From contig NC_019892.1 in the NCBI RefSeq assembly GCF_000242455.2, positions 6,520,744-6,584,743 on the forward strand: a stretch of DNA of 64,000 nt, in the 5' to 3' direction. The notes beneath the pieces are model-generated. The model was not told the DNA's origin and searched no databases. It worked only from the letters and a program-made list of their open reading frames with translations. Positions 8,300-17,522 of the stretch are shown here, piece by piece. Numbering within the stretch: the stretch's first letter is position 1; each line of letters starts with the position of its first letter. Position numbers and translations under genes: made by a program. Source of the DNA: Singulisphaera acidiphila DSM 18658 (GTDB lineage Bacteria; Planctomycetota; Planctomycetia; Isosphaerales; Isosphaeraceae).

Positions 8300-10507
8300 C
8301 TACAGAGTCTCGTCCGACTCCGAGACCACTTCCACGTCATTCGTCTCGGGCGAGTGGTCGCCAGCCTTGGCCTTCTTGGCTTTGGCCTCGGCAAGGGCAC
8401 GCTCGCGCTTGCCGCCGTCGGAAAAGAGGCCAGCACGCATGTAGAACTGAACGAACGCCCCAAAGACGATCAACAAACAGCCGAGATATTTGATCGAACG
8501 GCCAGGGTCGACGCCGACCTGGAAGATCGATTGGAACCGGCCCGTCTCTCGCCCGGTGTGTGGGTCTTGTTCGCGAGCGTAGCTCGCCTGGTAGAAGGTG
8601 TAGCCGCGATGCGTCAGCGGCTCGTTCATCGAAATCGTATGGGGCTTGTTCTTGATCGCCATCGTCTCGTCGGAGAGCCGGACCTTGCTCGTGAAGCTCG
8701 ACGCCTGCTGCGTACCGGGGTCGAACTCCACCTTGAAGTCGTCGAGTTTGAGCGAGAACGCCAGCGGTTTCCGGTCGACGTCGTAGACCACGTCGTAGTC
8801 ACCGTGGGGGAACGAGACCCGCTGGGGGACCGGTTCGAGGGTGGGGGATCGACGGATCCAGAACTCCTTGGTCGTGGGGCGGTCACCGTTCTTGACCGTC
8901 ATCGCCACGAGGCTGGCGGCCAGGCCGTTGCTCTGCTGGCCCTTGGGGAGGACGATCGGTTCGCAGACCTGTTCTTCGCGGCCCCCGGTGAGATAGTCCT
9001 CAACCTGGAACGAGATGGTCATGGGCATGCCCGGGTTTCCCCCGAATGCCACCATCTCTTTGCCCTTGGCCAGGGGACCAACTCCGCGAACTTCGGAGAC
9101 CGCTCCTTTGCCTCGGCCGAAGATTCGGTGGTAAAGGGTTCCATCGGGCGTTCCCAGGATCTCGATCAAGCCGAGTCGGCCGGCGGCCATGTCGAGGGTC
9201 GGCGGCAGGAAGTAGCTGATCTCCGCCAGCGGTTCCTTGGAGAGTTCGGGCTTATCGGGGTTGGGGATCAGGCTGGGGACCATCGGCATGAGCGCCCAGC
9301 CGTAATAGTCAGCCTCGGGGCCGTCGCCTCGCTTGATCTTGAAGTGGGCGACGGGGATATCGGGATCGCCCAGCAAGTCATCGAGACCGGCCGGAATCAG
9401 CGTGGCCCCTTTGAACGTGACGATCAGGTCGCTGTCAGGCAGCGTGACGGTCTTGTCCTTCTGGTCCTCAAGCTTCCATTCATATGTTTTTGCCTTGTTC
9501 GCCTTGTCGCGATAGCGGAACCGGGCGACCCCACTGGGGCCGGAGTCCTTAGGCGGGTTTAGGAAGTCTTCGACCAGCTCCGGGCGATCGACGTAGCTGA
9601 AGGCGAATGTCGCCGGGCCTTGACGTTTGACCACTCGGTTCAACCGCTTGAAGACCTGGATCAGCTTGTCGTCGTGAGGGGTGATCCAGCGATCCTCTTC
9701 CTGGGCGGCTCCGAAGGCGTCCATCGGCCGGAGTTGCCCGGGCGCTTTGGCCTGAACCCGGACCTTGACCATTGGGATCCCATCGGGGTCGGCGACGTGG
9801 GCGGTCGTCCAGGCCGAGGCCGGAATGTGCGACTTGACCACGAACTTGATCGGGTCTTGAGGACCGGTGAGAATCTCACCGTCGTCCTTCTTCGGATCGA
9901 ACGCGCCGGCGGTCAAGGTATGCGCAACCGCCCCGACCACGCCGCGAGGCCGAGGGCTCCCCGGTCCCCAGGCGAAGTTGCCCGGCCGGAATGGGAGGCG
10001 GAACTCCTCGTCGGTCGGCTTCTTGGTTTCGGGGTCGATCGGCCAGACTCGAATGACCGGATAGTCGATCCGAACGAGCTCCTGGCGCGTTTGTCCTTCG
10101 ACCATGCCGACCTGTCCTTCGTCGGCCGTTTTCAGACTGTAGAAGGAGCCGGCCAGCAGGGTCAGAAGCCCCACGTGGGTGATTACGAAGCCGGTCTGTC
10201 GCTTCTTCCAGGGGAACCGGATCAGGGCTGCGCAGAGGATGTTGGCCCCTAAGAAGGCGAGCAGGACGGCGAACCACTTGGTCTGGTAGATCCATTCCTG
10301 GACTGCACTGGCGCCGTACCATGATTCGAAGAAGGTGGCGTAGGCGAGGACGGCCGCGAGGCTCGCCAGGCTGAAGACCGCGAGTTTGAGCGAGGCCAGG
10401 AATCGATAGATGGCGTCGCAGACGCCGAGGATGCCGCCGACCACCCCGGATCGTGAGTCGCCAGGATGAGATGGAGACGAAGGATTCTTCTTCGTGGCGG
10501 TCGCCAT
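8300..10507 (-). CDS. resB: cytochrome c biogenesis protein ResB/Ccs1-like
   Basis: The N-terminal part has the ResB layout: three membrane helices within the first 140 residues (LKLAVFSLASLAAVLAYATF, then a helix with FAVLLAFLGANILCAALI, then ITHVGLLTLLAGSFYS), a long extracytoplasmic region, and a last helix near the C terminus (YLGCLLIVFGAFVQFYM) followed by a charged tail. ResB partners CcsA in System II cytochrome c maturation, binding the apocytochrome and keeping its cysteines reduced. The gene lies directly upstream of ccsA on the same strand. At about 735 residues it is longer than typical ResB, with the extra length in the soluble region. The start at 10507 (MATATKK) is preferred to the GTG three codons earlier, but neither has a strong ribosome site. 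Confidence 0.85.
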   Translation of the reverse strand: MATATKKNPSSPSHPGDSRSGVVGGILGVCDAIYRFLASLKLAVFSLASLAAVLAYATFFESWYGASAVQEWIYQTKWFAVLLAFLGANILCAALIRFPWKKRQTGFVITHVGLLTLLAGSFYSLKTADEGQVGMVEGQTRQELVRIDYPVIRVWPIDPETKKPTDEEFRLPFRPGNFAWGPGSPRPRGVVGAVAHTLTAGAFDPKKDDGEILTGPQDPIKFVVKSHIPASAWTTAHVADPDGIPMVKVRVQAKAPGQLRPMDAFGAAQEEDRWITPHDDKLIQVFKRLNRVVKRQGPATFAFSYVDRPELVEDFLNPPKDSGPSGVARFRYRDKANKAKTYEWKLEDQKDKTVTLPDSDLIVTFKGATLIPAGLDDLLGDPDIPVAHFKIKRGDGPEADYYGWALMPMVPSLIPNPDKPELSKEPLAEISYFLPPTLDMAAGRLGLIEILGTPDGTLYHRIFGRGKGAVSEVRGVGPLAKGKEMVAFGGNPGMPMTISFQVEDYLTGGREEQVCEPIVLPKGQQSNGLAASLVAMTVKNGDRPTTKEFWIRRSPTLEPVPQRVSFPHGDYDVVYDVDRKPLAFSLKLDDFKVEFDPGTQQASSFTSKVRLSDETMAIKNKPHTISMNEPLTHRGYTFYQASYAREQDPHTGRETGRFQSIFQVGVDPGRSIKYLGCLLIVFGAFVQFYMRAGLFSDGGKRERALAEAKAKKAKAGDHSPETNDVEVVSESDETL

Positions 10508-10825
10508 TATAGACACCTAGGGGAGGGCAAAGGCGCAAAGGGAGGGTGGGACCTGGGGTGGGGCAAACGGCCCGACATTGCTGCACGCCTCAATTTCGTC
10601 ATTGTAGCCTGGTCCACGCTGGCGAGCCAAGTGATGGCCCCACGCATGGGCTACACCAGAGTGACGACTGACGATGTCCGGTCCGTCGGCAGCGCTTGGT
10701 ACCCGGACTCAAAGGTCCCACTTTATTCTAATGGCGATTTCGGCGAAGCGAAATCGGTCTTTTTTTCAGGTTGGGGCAAATACGATCGCTCAACCTGAGC
10801 GGGACGAGGATCATCCTGACCCGGC
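10508..10825. other. intergenic region with partial palindrome
   Basis: These 318 bases lie upstream of resB and downstream of the DUF3754-like gene, both leftward. No coding region is convincing. The part at about 10604-10653 begins GTAGCC and ends GGCTAC with further partial complementarity inside, resembling a decayed dispersed hairpin. The stretch at about 10732-10770 is AT-richer than its surroundings and could hold the resB promoter, but I cannot define boxes. Confidence 0.4.
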
Positions 10826-12379
10826 TCAGGAATACCGAAAGGTCTGATCCCACTGCCGGTCGAGGGCGATCAGGGCCTTGTCGATTGGGACGGCTCGCAG
10901 CCCGCCGGAGGATTCGCGGGTCGCCAACCCGAGCCGGAAGAGCTTGTCGAGGGCGTCGTGCACCTCGAAATTGATTTCGACCCCGGTTTTTTTCGCCAGG
11001 TACGCTTCGATCCGGCTGTCGAGCTCGGATTCGGTGACAGGAGTCGGGTCCTTGGCCGATCGCCAGAGGAAGAAGTAGGCGAGCATGGCCTCCTTGTACT
11101 CCTCGTCCTCCGCCGAGTCGATCATCTGGGTGAGCACGCTCGCATTGTTGGCGAGGGTCAAATAATAGAGCCTGTTGATCATCGCGCTGAGGTGCTTCGC
11201 CTTGGCACGGTGGAATCCAAAGAATGAGTTAATCCCCGCGCTGATCGGCGCAATCATGATCCCCGCGATTGCTCCCCATGTCAGGGAAAATAATAAGAAA
11301 ATTTTGAGGCCCACCGCCGCGGATATTTTCAGGGCGAGCGTTGGGATTCCCATCACGAGGGGCGAGGCAATCTGGGCCTTGTCGATCAGACGCATGCGAA
11401 CTTTGGTCCCCTGTTCGGGCAAATGCATCTCCATGTCCACGTGCGGCACGTCCTTGAACATGCGCAGGTAGAGCACGTCGGAACGAACGTGGGGGCCCAG
11501 CTTCAACCCAGGTTTGAATTTTAAGGCGACGACCAGACGTTGGTAGGCGTCAAGATGCACCGTGCGCTTGCGGAATCGGGTCCGGGCGGTTCTGGCGTCG
11601 CGGCTGATCCGCGTGTAGCCACGGACCCAGACCTGGAGATGCTCGAAGAGGGAGAAGTCCGGGACGTAGGTCAGTCCATTCTCATTGGGCGCCCTGATTG
11701 CCTGCTCGATCATCTCCAAATCGAGGACGCTGTAGTTGGCCTTCGTTAAGGCGCCTTCGAGAGCACTGAGGAAGGTTTCATCCGAGTTGGGGGTAACCTG
11801 GATCGAATGATCCTTGAGATTCACATAGTCCGAGTCGGGGTCGAGCGGGGCGTACCGTTCCTTCAGTTGCTGGAGCTCGTCGTAAAACTCGCTGTGAAAT
11901 GTGGCGCCGAGAATGGCCCCGAACGCGGTGAGCTGTTGCCGTTCGTCGTCCGAGAGGTCGGGTTCGGCCAGGAGCAGGCGAGTGAGATCCCCTTGACGAA
12001 TCGGGAGCGAACGCTCGCGGTTGTCAAGGCCAGGCAGTTGGTAGGCGATCTCCGGCCCTGATTTGAAGCTCGTTGTGTCTTCTTGCTCCTTGGGGCTGTC
12101 TCCTTCCTCGGGGAGGGGGGGGAAAGCCACGTCGACCAGCTTCTCGAGAGTGGACTCCTCTTCCTGCTCGGGCAGGGGAGAGAGCATTGTCTCGACAATC
12201 AGCTTGGTCCTGGATTCTTCCCGTCTCAAATCGGGCGTTTCGTCCTCGGAAGGGCCGTCACTCGAGGGAAGTATGGTGGGCATGGCGGTCGGCTTGATCG
12301 TCCGGGAAGGAGAACGCCTTGGAGCACTTGCCACAAGTCCAACGGCCGAGACGCTTGAGGCCCCGGAACTGACAATCAT
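10826..12379 (-). CDS. DUF3754 (TMEM143-like) membrane protein
   Basis: The middle of this protein matches the pattern I know for DUF3754, the domain of mitochondrial TMEM143 and related plant proteins: YLRMFKDVPHVDMEMHLP, then KVRMRLIDKAQI, then two or three hydrophobic helices (LVMGIPTLALKISAAVGL and FSLTWGAIAGIMIAPI). Before it is an acidic, low-complexity N-terminal region with short EEE and PLPEE tracts, and after it a mixed C-terminal domain rich in Asp and Glu that may form a helical bundle or winged helix. The molecular function of DUF3754 proteins is not established. The start is uncertain: a GTG at 12460 extends it by 27 residues, while the ATG at 12379 begins a plausible N terminus; neither has a good ribosome site. 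It stands alone as a transcription unit. Confidence 0.7.
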   Translation of the reverse strand: MIVSSGASSVSAVGLVASAPRRSPSRTIKPTAMPTILPSSDGPSEDETPDLRREESRTKLIVETMLSPLPEQEEESTLEKLVDVAFPPLPEEGDSPKEQEDTTSFKSGPEIAYQLPGLDNRERSLPIRQGDLTRLLLAEPDLSDDERQQLTAFGAILGATFHSEFYDELQQLKERYAPLDPDSDYVNLKDHSIQVTPNSDETFLSALEGALTKANYSVLDLEMIEQAIRAPNENGLTYVPDFSLFEHLQVWVRGYTRISRDARTARTRFRKRTVHLDAYQRLVVALKFKPGLKLGPHVRSDVLYLRMFKDVPHVDMEMHLPEQGTKVRMRLIDKAQIASPLVMGIPTLALKISAAVGLKIFLLFSLTWGAIAGIMIAPISAGINSFFGFHRAKAKHLSAMINRLYYLTLANNASVLTQMIDSAEDEEYKEAMLAYFFLWRSAKDPTPVTESELDSRIEAYLAKKTGVEINFEVHDALDKLFRLGLATRESSGGLRAVPIDKALIALDRQWDQTFRYS

Positions 12380-12702
12380 GGCGGTCCGACGGTTGATTCC
12401 ATGACTCAAGGTTTGGATTATACACAACCCAACCCTGGGAAAGCGCCTCTCATCGCTCACTCGTGATCAGAACATTGGAGTAGGACGGTCGGGCCGTTGG
12501 GAGCAATGCCCTGATTCGGATCCGGCTTTGTGCTCGAAGGATCCAGCGAACAGCACGCTGGCTTTTTCTCCCGTTCTATGTCGTTGCCGTGGTCTTGAAC
12601 CTAATGAGTGCCATCGGCTGACGAAGTCGCGGCGCCCACCTTGGCCCCCATCTGAGGTGCCAAGGCGAGTGCCACGACGGTGTGCGATCGCGTTGGCCGG
12701 CG
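12380..12702. other. intergenic region upstream of the DUF3754-like gene
   Basis: This gap of about 320 bases separates two leftward genes. The leftward open frame at 12467-12883 runs antisense-frame into the DUF1080 gene and has no domain, so I do not call it. The stretch contains no clear hairpin; the promoter of the DUF3754-like gene is presumably here or just inside its uncertain 5' end. Confidence 0.4.
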
Positions 12703-13314
12703 TCAGTCGGCCGTCTTGATTTCCAGGTCCTTGTAGCGGACCTCCATCGGTTCGCCGGTGTGGACCTGAAGGGCGATGATCCCTTCCTTGGCGAATTCCG
12801 GGTCGACGCGGTCGATCACGCGCGTGCCGTTGATGTCGATTGTGACGTGGTCCCCTTTGGCGGCGATCACGAACTCGTTCCAATCGTTCTTCTTGATGAG
12901 TTCTTCGGCCTTTTTCTTGTCGAATTGTTCGAGGATCCCTCGTCCCCGCTCCTCATAGAGCAGGCCCCAGTAGCCCTCGGCCACGTCGGCCTGCGGCCCG
13001 GACACGGCTCCGTCATTGGCTCGCTTGCTGCGGAACTGAATACCGGAGTTGTGATTGCGGAGCTTGACCTTGGCTTTGAGCACGAAGTCGCCATAGGGCT
13101 TCTCGGTGACGAGGAACTCGTTCTTCTTGAGATTCCCCTTGGTGCGCCCGACGATCTCGCCGCTCTCGACGCTGAAGAGGGTCTTGTCGGTGGGGGTCAC
13201 CCAACCGCTCAGGTCCTTGCCGTTGAAGAGCGCTTTGAACTCTCCTTCGCCGGCTCCAACCGAGGCGGTCGCGAGCGTCAAAACAACGGCCAGTCCGAGT
13301 GTGGCTCGTAGCAC
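12703..13314 (-). CDS. secreted DUF1080 (3-keto-disaccharide hydrolase-like) protein
   Basis: This 203-residue protein has a signal peptide (residues 1-21, MLRATLGLAVVLTLATASVGA) and then a single DUF1080 domain: FKALFNGKDLSGW near the start, NHNSGIQFRS in the middle, and a C-terminal strand run ending in MEVRYKDLEIK. DUF1080 has a concanavalin-like jelly-roll fold and is hugely expanded in Planctomycetes; some members hydrolyse 3-keto-glycosides, others are of unknown substrate. The product should act outside the cytoplasmic membrane on sugars. The start is a GTG at 13314 with GGGAG about six bases upstream. It is transcribed divergently from the squalene genes; the 249-base gap holds both promoters. 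Substrate cannot be told from sequence. Confidence 0.88.
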   Translation of the reverse strand: MLRATLGLAVVLTLATASVGAGEGEFKALFNGKDLSGWVTPTDKTLFSVESGEIVGRTKGNLKKNEFLVTEKPYGDFVLKAKVKLRNHNSGIQFRSKRANDGAVSGPQADVAEGYWGLLYEERGRGILEQFDKKKAEELIKKNDWNEFVIAAKGDHVTIDINGTRVIDRVDPEFAKEGIIALQVHTGEPMEVRYKDLEIKTAD

Positions 13315-13563
13315 TGCGTTTCTCCCTTTTTTTGTGATTTCTGGTGTGTCTGCGGACCGCGGACCCGATTGCGTCGCCTGGGTCCAGCAACCGCACGATT
13401 CTGACCAGGCGGGTGGAGTGGGTCAATCGCCCCGCGTCCGGTTCGGATTGTTTGGCCCGAGGGCTCGAGAGGTAGGGAACGAGTGAGGCGTCTGGCGGGG
13501 GGCGACCTGGAAGACTAGAATCGGGCACGATCCCCGCAGCAGCAACGCCACCAGGATGCCCCG

Positions 13564-14562
13564 ATGCCCTTCTTGGATGACCTCCGCCAGTACGGCCCGG
13601 ATGCCTCGTACTCGATGACTCTGGCGGAGGCTCGTGCCTACTGTGCCCGGCTGACCGCGTCGCACTACGAAAACTTCAGCGTGGTGACCTGGCTCACCCC
13701 GCGCCGGCTTCGCCCGGCCTTTCAGAGCATCTATGCCTTCTGCCGCTGGTCGGACGACCTCGGCGACGAGATCGGCGACCGGCAGAAGTCGCGCGAACTG
13801 CTCGCCTGGTGGCGGGGCGAACTGCGGGGAATGTATGAAGGGAAAGAGCCTGTTTGTCACCCCGTGCTGCAAACGCTCCACGCGACGGTCGAGGAGTTTT
13901 CGATCCCGATCGAGCCATTCGAGGCCTTGATCTCGGCCTTCGAGCAGGACCAGGATCTTACCGACTACACAACCTATGACCAGTTGCTCGACTATTGCAC
14001 GCGGTCGGCCAACGCGGTCGGCCACCTGGTGCTCTACCTGGCTCGGTCGTTCAACCCGGAGAACGCCCAACTCTCCGACATGACCTGCACTGGCTTGCAA
14101 CTGGCGAACTTCTGGCAGGATGTGGCTCGCGACTTGGCTCTCGGGCGGATCTACCTCCCGCGCGAGGACCGACAGCGGTTCAGATACTCCGACGCCGACT
14201 TGCATGAACTCAAGTTCACGCCCGAGTTCGCGGCTCTCCTGAAATTCGAGGTTGATCGGGCACGCTCCCTGCTCGATGGGGGGCATAGGCTGGCCCTCCT
14301 CCTGCCGCGCGACATCGCGGTGGATGTCGACCTGTTCTCAAGAGGCGGGCTGGCGATCCTCGACCGGATTGAGGCCCAAGGTTTCGACGTGCTGACGAGC
14401 CGGCCCCGATTGGGCAAGCTCGCGAAGTTTGGCTTGCTCGCCCGTGCCCTCTTTCGAGGCCCGAGGCCCGTGGCTTCTCGCGCGACCAAGATCGAATCCG
14501 CAACGCAGGCGATAGGGGGAAGCCATCGATTGCCAACCGGCCAAGGAGGGACACACCTATGA
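13564..14562 (+). CDS. hpnC: hydroxysqualene synthase HpnC
   Basis: This protein belongs to the squalene/phytoene synthase family. The two Asp-rich Mg-diphosphate motifs are present as DDLGDE (residues 64-69) and QDVARDLALGRIYLP (from 185). In the three-gene HpnCDE route, HpnD makes presqualene diphosphate from two farnesyl diphosphates, HpnC converts that to hydroxysqualene and HpnE reduces it to squalene. HpnC is told from HpnD mainly by gene order and by the FWQDVARD form of the second motif. It is the first gene of the operon and its stop overlaps the hpnD start by four bases. Squalene would feed hopanoid or sterol synthesis; no cyclase is in the window. The last 30 residues are basic and variable. 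Confidence 0.9.
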   Translation: MPFLDDLRQYGPDASYSMTLAEARAYCARLTASHYENFSVVTWLTPRRLRPAFQSIYAFCRWSDDLGDEIGDRQKSRELLAWWRGELRGMYEGKEPVCHPVLQTLHATVEEFSIPIEPFEALISAFEQDQDLTDYTTYDQLLDYCTRSANAVGHLVLYLARSFNPENAQLSDMTCTGLQLANFWQDVARDLALGRIYLPREDRQRFRYSDADLHELKFTPEFAALLKFEVDRARSLLDGGHRLALLLPRDIAVDVDLFSRGGLAILDRIEAQGFDVLTSRPRLGKLAKFGLLARALFRGPRPVASRATKIESATQAIGGSHRLPTGQGGTHL

Positions 14563-15461
14563 ATGATGCGCTGCGGACCAGTTACCGATTCTGTGGTTCA
14601 CTCTCGCGCAAGGAGGCGAAAAACTTCTATTACAGCTTTCTCGTCCTTCCTGCGCCACTCCGCCGGTCGATGTGTGCGCTCTACGCTTTCCTGAGGCACA
14701 CCGACGACCTGGCCGACGAGCCGGCCCCCGCCGTCGAACAGCGTGCGCGGCTCGACGCCTGGCGTCAGAGCGTCGATCAGGCCCTGACCGGCGGTTCGGC
14801 GGCCTGCTGGCCCGGTCTGCCCGCCTTGGTCGACACCGTGGAGCGGCACTCAATTCCTCGGCGCTATCTGGACGAGGTCATCGACGGCGTCGCGATGGAC
14901 CTTGATCCCTGTCCGTTTGCGACCTTTGAGGACCTTTACGGCTATTGCTATCGGGTCGCCTCGGTCGTCGGTCTGAGCTGTATCCACATCTGGGGCTATC
15001 GCTCCGACGAGGGGCGCGCTGAAGAATTGGCCGAAGCGTGCGGCCTGGCCTTGCAACTGACCAACATTCTCCGCGACGTTCGCGAGGATGCGATGCGCGG
15101 GCGGATCTACCTTCCCCAGGAAGACCTCGATCGGTTTGGTGTTCTCCCTGAAGACCTTGTCGCCGACCGGACCAACGATCGGCTCCGGGATCTGCTCGCA
15201 TTCGAAGCGCGACGCGCTTACGAGTTCTACGAAAAGGGCGCTGACCTCGACCGTCTGATCGCGCCCGTGGGGCGGCCGGTGCATCGCACGATCGTCGGGA
15301 TCTATCGCACTCTGCTCGATGAAATCGTCAAGCGCCACTACGAGGTCATGGCCGGTCGGGTCTCGCTCTCTCCCTGGCGCAAGGCCGCGATCACGGTTCG
15401 CTCGTTCTCGGGCCGTTTCGAGCGTCTGGAACCGAGCCGCGCGGAGGTTCCTCGGTGTTGA
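14559..15461 (+). CDS. hpnD: presqualene diphosphate synthase HpnD
   Basis: This is the second squalene/phytoene synthase-family enzyme of the cluster, 300 residues, the usual size. The first Asp-rich motif is DDLADE (49-54) and the second is NILRDVREDAMRGRIYLP (from 169), both matching HpnD closely. It condenses two farnesyl diphosphates head-to-head to presqualene diphosphate, acting at the cytoplasmic face of the membrane. It is translationally coupled to hpnC (ATGA overlap) and overlaps hpnE by seven bases, so all three are made from one message. A phytoene synthase role is the main alternative, but the hpnC-hpnD-hpnE order argues for squalene. Confidence 0.92.
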   Translation: MNDALRTSYRFCGSLSRKEAKNFYYSFLVLPAPLRRSMCALYAFLRHTDDLADEPAPAVEQRARLDAWRQSVDQALTGGSAACWPGLPALVDTVERHSIPRRYLDEVIDGVAMDLDPCPFATFEDLYGYCYRVASVVGLSCIHIWGYRSDEGRAEELAEACGLALQLTNILRDVREDAMRGRIYLPQEDLDRFGVLPEDLVADRTNDRLRDLLAFEARRAYEFYEKGADLDRLIAPVGRPVHRTIVGIYRTLLDEIVKRHYEVMAGRVSLSPWRKAAITVRSFSGRFERLEPSRAEVPRC

Positions 15462-17017
15462 ACTCGTCACGGACTCCTGCCCCTCCCCACGTCGTGATCG
15501 TCGGTGGCGGCCTCGCGGGTCTTGCAGCGGCCTCGGCCCTGGCCGGCCACGACGTCAGGATTAGCCTGATCGAGAGTCGTCCCCGACTTGGCGGCCGGGC
15601 GAGCTCGTTCATTGACCCGGCGACTGGCGAGTCGGTCGATAACTGCCAGCATGTCAGCATGACCTGCTGCACAAATCTGGCCGACTTCTGCCGACGCGTC
15701 AAGATCCATGAACTCTTTCGGCGCGAGGAGGCGATCGTTTTCCTCAGTCCGGAGGGTCGAACCTCGACGCTTCGGGCAGGCTTCTTGCCGGCCCCTTTGC
15801 ATCTCGCCGGAAGCTTTTTGCGGGCCAATTACCTGCGCTGGAGCGAGAAGCTGCGCGTGGCCTATGGGCTGGCCTGTCTCCGATCGACCCGCGACGATCG
15901 ACCCGGCGAGTCGTTCGCCGATTGGCTCCTCAGGCACGGGCAGACCATCCGGACGATCAATCTCTACTGGGCGACCGTGCTGGTCTCCGCGCTCAATGAG
16001 CGGCTCGAGCAAATGGATGTGGGCCACGCCCGCAAAGTGTTCATCGACGGCTTCCTCCGTAATCGCGACGGTTTCCGGATGGAGATTCCGTTGGTCCCGC
16101 TCGGAGAGCTCTACGGGACGAGGCTCGAAAACTGGCTTCGGGATCATGACGTCGCCGTTCGATTGACGACCGGCGTGCGCGCGGTGAGAATGGATCCTGA
16201 GGGGGAGATCCGTGGCGTGACTCTCCGCTCTGGAGAGACGATCGACGCCGACTTCGTCGTCATGGCCGTTCCGTTCGATCGTGTTCGGGCCCTCCTGCCA
16301 GTCGACCTTCTGGCGAAGGTCCCTGCGCTCACTTCCGTCGATGTCCTTCAGGCGTCTCCGATCACGGGGGTCCACCTCTGGTTTGATCGCTCGATCTGTC
16401 CTTACGATCATGTGGTGACTGTTGGCCGCTTGATCCAATGGGTCTTTAATCACACGGCAATTCAAGGTCGGTCCACGATGGGGCAGGGGGGGGAGTACCT
16501 GCAGCTTGTCATCAGCGCCTCGTACGATCTCCTGGCCCTCGACAAGACCGCGATCCTCGACGCCATCATGGCGGAGCTTGCCGAGATCTGGCCGGCGACC
16601 CGAGAGGCGACCTTGGTCCGCTCTTGGGTCGTGACCGAACACGGAGCGACCTTCGCGGTCCGGCCGGGTGTCGAGGCCCATCGGCCCTCGCAGCGGACCC
16701 CCGTCGATGGGTTCTTCCTGGCGGGCGACTGGACCGACACGGGCTGGCCGGCCACGATGGAAGGGGCTGTGCGAAGCGGCTACCGGGTCGCCGAAGGAAT
16801 TCTTGAGGATCTGGGCCGCCCCACTCCGCTCGTCTGTCCTGAGCTTGCGACCGAGCCATTGGCGGGCTGGTTGTTGGGGGCGAACAACGATCAGGAGCAG
16901 GCAGGGAACTCGCGAACGCGGAATCGGTCATCCTCGGCTAGGCTCGGCAGCCCCACTCACCTATCATCAAGGGAACACCGGGCCGGTGAGGAGTGCTCGA
17001 CCTCGAATGAAGGTTGA
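15455..17017 (+). CDS. hpnE: hydroxysqualene dehydroxylase HpnE (FAD-dependent)
   Basis: This flavoprotein amine oxidase/desaturase-family enzyme begins with a Rossmann dinucleotide-binding fold (VVIVGGGLAGLAAASAL, residues 13-29, followed by LIESRPRLGGRASSF) and ends with the FAD-contacting GFFLAGDWTDTGWPATMEGA segment near residue 430. HpnE reduces hydroxysqualene to squalene. The start is a GTG at 15455 with GCGGAGG upstream, inside the end of hpnD. The enzyme proper seems to end near residue 470 after an amphipathic PELATEPLAGWLL tail; the last 45 residues are hydrophilic, low in complexity and unlike the family, so they may be a read-out extension created by loss of an earlier stop. Confidence 0.9.
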   Translation: MLNSSRTPAPPHVVIVGGGLAGLAAASALAGHDVRISLIESRPRLGGRASSFIDPATGESVDNCQHVSMTCCTNLADFCRRVKIHELFRREEAIVFLSPEGRTSTLRAGFLPAPLHLAGSFLRANYLRWSEKLRVAYGLACLRSTRDDRPGESFADWLLRHGQTIRTINLYWATVLVSALNERLEQMDVGHARKVFIDGFLRNRDGFRMEIPLVPLGELYGTRLENWLRDHDVAVRLTTGVRAVRMDPEGEIRGVTLRSGETIDADFVVMAVPFDRVRALLPVDLLAKVPALTSVDVLQASPITGVHLWFDRSICPYDHVVTVGRLIQWVFNHTAIQGRSTMGQGGEYLQLVISASYDLLALDKTAILDAIMAELAEIWPATREATLVRSWVVTEHGATFAVRPGVEAHRPSQRTPVDGFFLAGDWTDTGWPATMEGAVRSGYRVAEGILEDLGRPTPLVCPELATEPLAGWLLGANNDQEQAGNSRTRNRSSSARLGSPTHLSSREHRAGEECSTSNEG

Positions 17018-17117
17018 CTGACGTAGGAGTCGCTCGTTCCTTCGAGGTATGCTAAAATTCCTTCCGTCGGGGTGGATCTCTGGCACCGGCCGGTGAAGGA
17101 CAGGGAGGGCGGTTCGC

Positions 17118-17510
17118 ATGGGAATGAACATCGTCCTGGCCGATGATGAACCCGATCTCAGGGCGATCTACTCCACCTGTCTTCGTGCCGCCGGGCACGA
17201 GGTCTGGGAGGCGTGCGACGGAGAGGAAGCAATCGTCCTTGTGATCGACCGGAAGCCGGACCTCCTGATCCTCGACGTCTGGATGCCCAAGCTCAACGGT
17301 TTCGAGGTGCTCGAGCGGCTACGCGATGAACCCGATTCCTCCAACCTCAAGGTCGTGATGCTCTCGAACCTTGGCGATTCGGACACCCGGCTCGAGGGCT
17401 ACTCAGTGGGGGTGGCGGATTACTGGGTCAAGGGACTGTCGCTCACCGAACTTCAGGCACGCGTCGAGCGGATCCTGGCTGACATTGAACTCACGACCGA
17501 CCCAGGCTGA
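17118..17510 (+). CDS. single-domain response regulator (CheY-like)
   Basis: The 130 residues form just one receiver domain. The acidic pocket is D9/D10, the phospho-acceptor is D53 in LILDVWMP, a Ser at 83 stands in the usual Thr/Ser position, and K105 completes the site, so it should be phosphorylated. No output domain follows, so it acts by protein contact or as a phosphate relay. No histidine kinase is encoded nearby. It lies 100 bases after hpnE and 12 bases before folC, which suggests co-transcription with folC and not a functional link. The ribosome site AGGGAGGG is about nine bases before the ATG. Confidence 0.85.
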   Translation: MGMNIVLADDEPDLRAIYSTCLRAAGHEVWEACDGEEAIVLVIDRKPDLLILDVWMPKLNGFEVLERLRDEPDSSNLKVVMLSNLGDSDTRLEGYSVGVADYWVKGLSLTELQARVERILADIELTTDPG

Positions 17511-17522
17511 GAAGGGGGAGGC

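Noticed and set aside
8258..9562. Rightward open frame of 434 codons
   Set aside because: Antisense to resB; no recognisable protein.
15467..16681. Leftward open frame of 404 codons
   Set aside because: Antisense to hpnE; no recognisable protein.
16880..17017. Foreign-looking C-terminal tail of HpnE as a separate gene
   Set aside because: It is in frame with hpnE and has no start or ribosome site of its own; treated as an extension.
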